A stretch of DNA of 12,009 bases from CAZNKU01 sp045541135 (lineage in GTDB: Bacteria > Bacillota > Clostridia > Monoglobales > Firm-18): NCBI GenBank assembly GCA_045541135.1, contig JAZQIO010000042.1, forward strand, positions 1 through 12,009, read 5' to 3'. The notes under the pieces are model-generated. The model had not been told where the DNA came from, did no database searches, and saw only the letters and a program-made list of their open reading frames with translations. This document shows, piece after piece, positions 7,263 to 12,009 of the stretch (position 1 is the first letter of the stretch; every line of letters starts with the position of its first letter). Both the position numbers and the translations under genes were made by a program.

Positions 7263-8472
7263 TTGAATATTCACTTGGTATTTTGCCTGTATATTTTTTG
7301 AAATTACGTGCAAAGCTTTTGTAATTGTTAAAGCCTGTCATTGTTGCAATTTCTGTCATTGGAAGTTTTGTATCATTTATTATTTCCAATGCCTTTTTTA
7401 TTCTGTACTTGTTTAAAGTTTCTAAGAAATTACTTCCTGTCTGTGATTTGAAATATCTGCTGAAGTATTGATTGGAAACACCAAATTCATCTGCCATAGT
7501 GGTAATACTGATATCTTTATTGTAATTATCCTCTATGTATTTTTCGATTTTTAGTTCTATATCGTTTACTTTGTCCGAGTGTTCTTCCAGATACAGCATA
7601 GCTTGTTTATACCATTTCTGAATCATTTCTATAAGCCCTTTTTTATGTGTGGTTCCTGACATCCATCTGTACAGGTTAACATTATCACCGTATACTTCAC
7701 CTATAGTGGTGTTGTTTTTGTTTAATATGTTGTGCAGCAGGGCTAACAAATTATTTGCAATATGAATACATTGTGAATAATTATCTTCATTTTCAAATGC
7801 ACTAAAAATTATGTCATCTGTTTCATCAAATTTCTTGCAATTGAAAGCAGTTATGAGTTTTGATTCTGTTTCAATTGAAGTTTTTGTGAAAACCTTGTTT
7901 TCCGAAACATCAAAGCGGTATACGTTTTTATGGTTAAAGTTTCCCATATCAGCAGCTTTTATTGCATTTCCCCAATATTTTGATGATAATATTTTATGTT
8001 GTCCGTTTTTTAAGTTGTTTTCGATTGCAGAATAAATCATTTCTTTCTTCAGACATTGACTTGTTCCAATGTAAAAGGTAGGGAATTTATTTGCTACTTT
8101 TTTCAGAGAATCAATTATGATTTCTTCATCACAGTCAAATGATAAAACAAAGCATAGTATCTGGTTCTGATTTTTGTAATGTATGTTTACATCAGCAGAA
8201 AAATAGCTTTTGAATATTTTTACAAATTTCTTTTCGGTAGGTATCTGCCTGAACCGTTCGTCATATCTGTTGTTCTTTATGCAGATGATAAAAGTGTTTT
8301 CTTTGATAAAATTTTGAAAATTGTTTTTATTAAATGATGGCACTAAATCGTAAAAATCTTCGAAAAAAAGACTTTCAATATTTTTTTTAACTTTGGTTTT
8401 TCTGTTGTGTAAAAAAATATATGATATCAGAAATATCAATAATATAGTTACAATTATGCTGTAAATTAACAA
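7255..8472 (-). CDS. Membrane-anchored AraC-family transcriptional regulator
   Basis: A 405-residue protein. The C-terminal ~100 residues (about 305-405) are a typical AraC double helix-turn-helix, with ISITTMADEFGVSNQYFSRY (321-340), FKSQTG and PMTEIATMTGFNNYKSFARN (371-390) ending in FKKYTGKIPSEY. Residues 2-21 are one hydrophobic helix followed by basic residues (HNRKTKVKK), predicting an outside N-terminus and cytoplasmic body. Residues about 58-160 resemble the degenerate GGDEF-like region of two-helix YesS-type regulators (FYIGTSQ where those have IGIS), but the external sensor domain and first helix are missing. The start is TTG at 8472, preceded by AGAGGTGAG (8478-8486); an in-frame TGA at 8479-8481 rules out a longer form. 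It is divergent from the SLH gene and a likely regulator of it. Confidence 0.88.
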   Translation of the reverse strand: MLIYSIIVTILLIFLISYIFLHNRKTKVKKNIESLFFEDFYDLVPSFNKNNFQNFIKENTFIICIKNNRYDERFRQIPTEKKFVKIFKSYFSADVNIHYKNQNQILCFVLSFDCDEEIIIDSLKKVANKFPTFYIGTSQCLKKEMIYSAIENNLKNGQHKILSSKYWGNAIKAADMGNFNHKNVYRFDVSENKVFTKTSIETESKLITAFNCKKFDETDDIIFSAFENEDNYSQCIHIANNLLALLHNILNKNNTTIGEVYGDNVNLYRWMSGTTHKKGLIEMIQKWYKQAMLYLEEHSDKVNDIELKIEKYIEDNYNKDISITTMADEFGVSNQYFSRYFKSQTGSNFLETLNKYRIKKALEIINDTKLPMTEIATMTGFNNYKSFARNFKKYTGKIPSEYSKK

Positions 8473-8477
8473 GAAAA

Positions 8478-8486
8478 CTCACCTCT
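8478..8486 (-). promoter_or_regulatory. Ribosome binding site supporting a TTG start
   Basis: On the minus strand AGAGGTGAG ends 5 bases before TTG at 8472-8470. The in-frame TGA at 8481-8479 lies within this site, so translation must begin at or after the TTG. No ATG is close by in this frame. Confidence 0.75.
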
Positions 8487-8506
8487 GAAATTAGTTTCGC
8501 ATATAT

Positions 8507-8535
8507 ATTATATGTCATTTAAAGGGGATTTTCAA
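8507..8535 (-). promoter_or_regulatory. Sigma-A-type promoter for the AraC-type gene
   Basis: On the minus strand, -35 TTGAAA (8535-8530), a 17-bp spacer and a consensus -10 TATAAT (8512-8507), about 35 bases before the TTG start. Confidence 0.75.
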
Positions 8536-8569
8536 GTGTATATTTTATTTTATGTAAAAACATGATTAT

Positions 8570-8620
8570 ACCGCGGTTTTCCTGTGTCTCGCGGGACACT
8601 TTATGCTTTTGGGAAAAAGC
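8570..8620. repeat. Three closely spaced inverted repeats in the divergent regulatory region
   Basis: ACCGCGGT (8570-8577) is a perfect 8-bp palindrome. GTGTCTCGCGGGACAC (8584-8599) is a 16-bp palindrome with one mismatched pair. GCTTTT (8605-8610) and AAAAGC (8615-8620) flank GGGA. The first two are strikingly GC-rich against the AT-rich surroundings. They lie upstream of both predicted promoters, so they are more likely protein-binding DNA than transcribed hairpins. Confidence 0.45.
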
Positions 8621-8631
8621 TTATGGAAGAA

Positions 8632-8670
8632 ATTGTCCACCAATTATTTCGTATTGTCCATTGATTTTTT
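8632..8670 (+). promoter_or_regulatory. Tandem direct repeats, probable AraC-type activator sites
   Basis: ATTGTCCACCAATTATTT (8632-8649) and ATTGTCCATTGATTTTTT (8653-8670) match at 14 of 18 positions and start 21 bp apart, two helical turns. The second overlaps the -35 box of the SLH-gene promoter. AraC-family activators commonly bind such direct repeats next to or over the -35 box, and an AraC-type gene is the divergent neighbour. Confidence 0.6.
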
Positions 8671-8689
8671 ATTAACAATATAATATAAT
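8661..8689 (+). promoter_or_regulatory. Sigma-A-type promoter for the surface-protein operon
   Basis: A moderate -35 TTGATT (8661-8666), a 17-bp spacer and a consensus -10 TATAAT (8684-8689). The predicted leader is about 40 bases and ends with AAGGAGG at 8721-8727, 8 bases before the ATG. The -35 box departs from TTGACA at two positions, in keeping with activator dependence. Confidence 0.75.
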
Positions 8690-8735
8690 TACGCTAGGAA
8701 AATTTTAAAACTTTCGTTTTAAGGAGGAAAAGAAT

Positions 8736-11372
8736 ATGGTAAGTAAAAGAATTTTGAAAACTGTATTGAGTATGCTGTGTGTATTTACACTGTTAATCGG
8801 CAGTGTGTCTACTATTTCAGCAGACTACGATGATGTTATGTTTGATTTGACATCATTAGGCGTTTTGGAAGGTGTTGATGTAAATAGTGACCTTAACGCT
8901 AATATTACAAGAGAGGAATTTTCACAATTGGTAGTAAACCTTTTGGGATATTACGATGTGGCGGATACATTTAAGGATTTGGGTGTATTCACAGATATAT
9001 CCGAAAGTAGATATAATGGCGCTATCAATTTACTGTATGATTTGAAAATAATTTCAGGTACAGGACAAAATACTTTCAGCCCTGAGCAGTCTCTTACATA
9101 TCCCCAGGTTGGTAAGTTTATGGTAAACATTCTTGGATATTCAAATATAGTAAACAGCACAAACCTTTATGCTTACTCAATGCTTGCAGGAAGTATAGGT
9201 GTGTTTGAGAATGTTGATTCTTCAAAGGAGTTTGTATCCTGGAATGATGCTTTGATCATTGCTCATAATGCACTTGATATAGACATTATGACAAAAGACT
9301 TTAGCATGATTGGTGATAATTACCATATTGTAGAAGGAAAAACTATCAGAACATCATTATCAACTACAACAGGAAAAAATGTTCAGAAGCTTAAGGGTAT
9401 CGTTACTGCTGACGATACTACATACCTTTATGAAGCCCACAGCAATATGAAACCTACACAGGTTGAAGTGAACGGAAAGATATATAACTGCAATTTTGAA
9501 GTACCAAGCGGTATGGTAGGTATGGAAGTTCATTTTTATGTTGAACATAGCGACAACGGAGAAACTGTTACAAGCATTTCACCAACAGAAAAGAACATTG
9601 TTACAGAAATTTCACTTGATAAACTTAACAGTGTAACATCTGATGAGGTTGAATACTTCGTAAACGATGAAAAGAAAGCAAGTGTTAAAGTTAATGATTA
9701 TGCTAAGATTATATACAATGACCGTTGGGTAATGTCTTCTGTTATTACCGACATCAAGGATTATGATAATGGTTATGTGAAACTTATCGATAATGATGAA
9801 GATGAAGTTGTTGATATAGTTTTTGTATATGAATTTACAGATGCTATTGTTGACAGAACTTATGCTGAAACAAAACAGGTGTATTTTGCGAACGGTCAGC
9901 TTGTTGACGGTTCAAGATTTGTTTCCTTTGACGAAGAGGAAGATGATATTATTGCAAATGTAGTTGATGTTAACGGCAATAAAGTTGCTTTTGAAGACAT
10001 CAAGGAAAATAATATTATCAGCATCGCGAAGAGTAAGGACGGCCAGGTTGTAAATGCTGTTATAAGCGATAAAATTGTGACAGGTGTTGTGAATGAAATT
10101 GATGAATATTCAATAGTTGTTGATTCGGATGTGTACGATTACGTTACAAGACCTGACGTAAAACTTGGAAATCATGTTGATGCATACGTAAACTTTATGG
10201 GTAAAGTTTTCTATGTGGAAAAGACAAAGGCAGAAAACACATATGCGTATATACTTGATGCACAGCAACAGTCAGGCATCAGCGGAACAGTAAAGGTATC
10301 TCTTATAATGCCCGGTTACATTAGTGAAACACGTACTGAATCCGTCGATGAAGAAGGTACAACTGACTCTACAAAAGAACTTTTCTTCCGTAACGATTCT
10401 AAGGTTATATATGAATTGGCGACTAAGGTAAAAGTAAATGATTCAACATATAAGGCTACTGAAACTATTCCTTTAATTAAAGGAAAAATTGTTTCATACA
10501 GCTTGGATGCTAATGACAAGATAAACAAAGTTGAGATATTGGAAGTATTTAATGATGATACTGCTAAAAAAGCATATAACCAGAACGGTAAAACATTCAG
10601 TAGTAAGGCAACAGAAGGCTTCGGTATAACAGAAAGTGCTACAATGTCTATTTGTGTTCCTACAAATGATGCATCCGAAGATGACCTTTTGGTACCTGTA
10701 AAATTGGTTCATGGCTCTGAATATACAATTAATGCTTATGATGTTGATGAAACATCAAGCATTGCAGGTCTTGCTGTAATTAAAGCTGAAATGAGATCAG
10801 GTGTGGCAGGAAGCATAAGCCCTGCATTAAGCAATATTGCTATAATGAAGAAAGCATCTTATGTACTTGATGACGAAGGAAATGAAGTTATGAGAGTTCA
10901 CATGCTCACAAAAGAAGGCGAAAAGAGCTATGTTGTATCACCGTTGATGGCATCTGCTGTTCAAAACCGTTTCATGAATATGAAAAAAGGCGATATTTTC
11001 TACTATGAAACAATAGCAGGAACAGATGAACTCAGAAACTGTCAACTAATTCAGTCAATCGACAACTACGAAGGTACAGGAGCATTCAATATTGACCAGA
11101 TTAATGAAATCTGTATCGGTGAAGTTTCAGATTGCAGATATAACTATGTATCAGCAAGATTAAACCGTTGGACAGACTCTATTACAGTAGACTGCGGTGA
11201 AGGTAATGAAGCAATGACTTATGAGATATTTAAAACAGGTACACCCGTTATATTCATAATTGATGAACAGGGTAATGCAGAACTCGGAAAGTTTGATGAT
11301 ATTCAGTGCGGAAACACAATTTATGTTGGCGCGGTATATTCAAACGTAAGAGTATTGGCAATACGTAAATAG
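8736..11372 (+). CDS. Secreted SLH-domain surface protein of unknown function
   Basis: An 878-residue exported protein. A signal peptide occupies residues 1-29 (basic MVSKR, hydrophobic core, cleavage expected after STISA). Three SLH-like repeats follow at about 31-72, 84-135 and 145-182. Repeat 1 keeps a TRAE-type motif as TREE (58-61); repeat 2 has TYPQ (121-124) and repeat 3 is degenerate. SLH repeats bind secondary cell-wall polymers and hold proteins on the Gram-positive surface. From about 200 to 878 the chain is acidic, rich in V, D, N and T, and looks built from beta-strand modules; I recognise no catalytic domain. Cysteines at 769, 793, 800, 820 and 858 are concentrated near the C-terminus. 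The next gene begins 13 bases later with its own signal peptide, so the two are probably co-expressed. An S-layer-like or scaffold role is possible but unproven. Confidence 0.85.
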   Translation: MVSKRILKTVLSMLCVFTLLIGSVSTISADYDDVMFDLTSLGVLEGVDVNSDLNANITREEFSQLVVNLLGYYDVADTFKDLGVFTDISESRYNGAINLLYDLKIISGTGQNTFSPEQSLTYPQVGKFMVNILGYSNIVNSTNLYAYSMLAGSIGVFENVDSSKEFVSWNDALIIAHNALDIDIMTKDFSMIGDNYHIVEGKTIRTSLSTTTGKNVQKLKGIVTADDTTYLYEAHSNMKPTQVEVNGKIYNCNFEVPSGMVGMEVHFYVEHSDNGETVTSISPTEKNIVTEISLDKLNSVTSDEVEYFVNDEKKASVKVNDYAKIIYNDRWVMSSVITDIKDYDNGYVKLIDNDEDEVVDIVFVYEFTDAIVDRTYAETKQVYFANGQLVDGSRFVSFDEEEDDIIANVVDVNGNKVAFEDIKENNIISIAKSKDGQVVNAVISDKIVTGVVNEIDEYSIVVDSDVYDYVTRPDVKLGNHVDAYVNFMGKVFYVEKTKAENTYAYILDAQQQSGISGTVKVSLIMPGYISETRTESVDEEGTTDSTKELFFRNDSKVIYELATKVKVNDSTYKATETIPLIKGKIVSYSLDANDKINKVEILEVFNDDTAKKAYNQNGKTFSSKATEGFGITESATMSICVPTNDASEDDLLVPVKLVHGSEYTINAYDVDETSSIAGLAVIKAEMRSGVAGSISPALSNIAIMKKASYVLDDEGNEVMRVHMLTKEGEKSYVVSPLMASAVQNRFMNMKKGDIFYYETIAGTDELRNCQLIQSIDNYEGTGAFNIDQINEICIGEVSDCRYNYVSARLNRWTDSITVDCGEGNEAMTYEIFKTGTPVIFIIDEQGNAELGKFDDIQCGNTIYVGAVYSNVRVLAIRK

Positions 11373-11385
11373 GAGGGATGACGAT

Positions 11386-12009
11386 ATGAAAAAAATACTT
11401 TCACTTTTAGTATGTTTGTGTATGGTAATCGGTATGCTCCCTGTATTTACAGTAAGTGCTGCCGATGCACCAGATTGGGTTGCATCAATAGGGGCATTAA
11501 CAAAACCCGGTACACTTGTAGGTGATTATACATTTACCGGTGAGGATATTCCCGGCGAAATGCTGTATCACAATTATACAAATTCAACTAATTTCAGCGG
11601 TGCATATACTGCTGATGGTTTTAAGCTAACAAGAGTATCTGACTTTGTGACAGGTCAACACGCAACACAAAGTAATGAAATGTTCAGAATCAACTTTGTA
11701 AAAAAGGTTGAAGATTCTGTTAATAAGAAAATTATTTATAACTATGGTCTTAAAGGCACATACGCAATTGAATGGACAGTTAATGCTGATATGACAGCTG
11801 CAGAACATACATCTGCAATACGCTTTGATGCATATATGCTGAAAACAGATGATGTTTCCGAATGTTCAGTAACATACGCAGGTACATCCACTACCAAGGG
11901 CGGACAGAATGTACAGATGCGTTATACAGTAACTCCCGGCACAAATTCACAGGCATTTGCTGTTTTCAATAATAGTGATTCAAAGGTAAAAACAAGCGCC
12001 ACATCATTG
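11386..12009 (+). CDS. Secreted protein of unknown function (3' partial, runs past the window)
   Basis: An open frame of 208 codons with no stop before the window edge. AGGAGGG (11371-11377) overlaps the upstream TAG and sits 8 bases before the ATG. The N-terminus is a clear signal peptide: MKK, a hydrophobic core (LSLLVCLCMVIGMLPVF), then TVSA with cleavage expected at about residue 25-26. The visible mature part is rich in T, S, N, G, Y and V, with alternating polar and hydrophobic residues typical of extracellular beta-sandwich domains (for example TYAIEWTVNADMTAAEHTSA and VQMRYTVTPGTNSQAFAVF). No catalytic or SLH motif is seen in this part. It follows the SLH protein in the same transcript, so an extracellular partner, carbohydrate-binding protein or enzyme is possible, but the family is not recognised. 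Confidence 0.8.
   Translation, partial: MKKILSLLVCLCMVIGMLPVFTVSAADAPDWVASIGALTKPGTLVGDYTFTGEDIPGEMLYHNYTNSTNFSGAYTADGFKLTRVSDFVTGQHATQSNEMFRINFVKKVEDSVNKKIIYNYGLKGTYAIEWTVNADMTAAEHTSAIRFDAYMLKTDDVSECSVTYAGTSTTKGGQNVQMRYTVTPGTNSQAFAVFNNSDSKVKTSATSL

Noticed and set aside
8565..8570. Second TATAAT on the minus strand upstream of the AraC-type gene
   Set aside because: No acceptable -35 box lies 16-18 bp upstream (the sequence there is CGCGAG). The promoter at 8507-8535 has both boxes and a 17-bp spacer.
11378..11389. ATG at 11378 as start of the last gene
   Set aside because: It reads ATG ACG ATA TGA and stops at once. The ATG at 11386 opens a 208-codon frame with a signal peptide.

Overview
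The window reads as chromosome of an A+T-rich, Gram-positive-type anaerobe, most likely a member of the Clostridia. The grounds are strong AGGAGG-type ribosome sites, sigma-A-like promoters with 17-bp spacers, an SLH-domain surface protein, a class II (Firmicutes-type) GalT, a LarA-family nickel racemase and U-tailed hairpin terminators. A plant-polysaccharide (for example pectin) degrader would fit the uronate isomerase, but the species cannot be named from this sequence.

Layout. (1) 2-1274, + strand: the last 48 codons of an amidohydrolase resembling N-acetylglucosamine-6-phosphate deacetylase, overlapping by 8 bases a Gfo/Idh/MocA sugar oxidoreductase. (2) 1282-1310: a perfect 13-bp hairpin shared as terminator with the convergent nhaC. 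(3) 1323-2942, - strand: an NhaC-family antiporter with its own promoter. (4) 3052-4413, - strand: uronate isomerase uxaC, with its own terminator before nhaC. (5) 4414-4560: a divergent promoter region holding a perfect 10-bp-arm palindrome on the -35 box of the rightward promoter. (6) 4561-7226, + strand: a two-gene operon of a LarA-family racemase with all key catalytic residues and a shortened class II GalT. (7) 7228-7262: a second shared hairpin terminator. (8) 7255-8472, - strand: an AraC-family regulator with one N-terminal membrane helix and a TTG start. (9) 8473-8735: a divergent regulatory region with two promoters, 18-bp direct repeats 21 bp apart and GC-rich palindromes. (10) 8736 to the end, + strand: a secreted 878-residue SLH protein and the start of a second secreted protein that runs out of the window.

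How the genes may work together. Units 1-6 look like intracellular sugar and sugar-acid metabolism: amino-sugar deacetylation, NAD(P)-linked sugar oxidation, uronate isomerisation, 2-hydroxyacid racemisation or epimerisation, and hexose-1-phosphate uridylyl transfer. The shared operator suggests that uxaC and larA-galT respond to one signal, so the LarA protein may act on a sugar acid rather than lactate. The AraC-type membrane protein sits head to head with the surface-protein operon and probably controls it through the direct repeats at that promoter. I see no tRNA, rRNA, CRISPR array, insertion sequence or riboswitch. No gene-free stretch exceeds 300 bases; the longest is 8473-8735.
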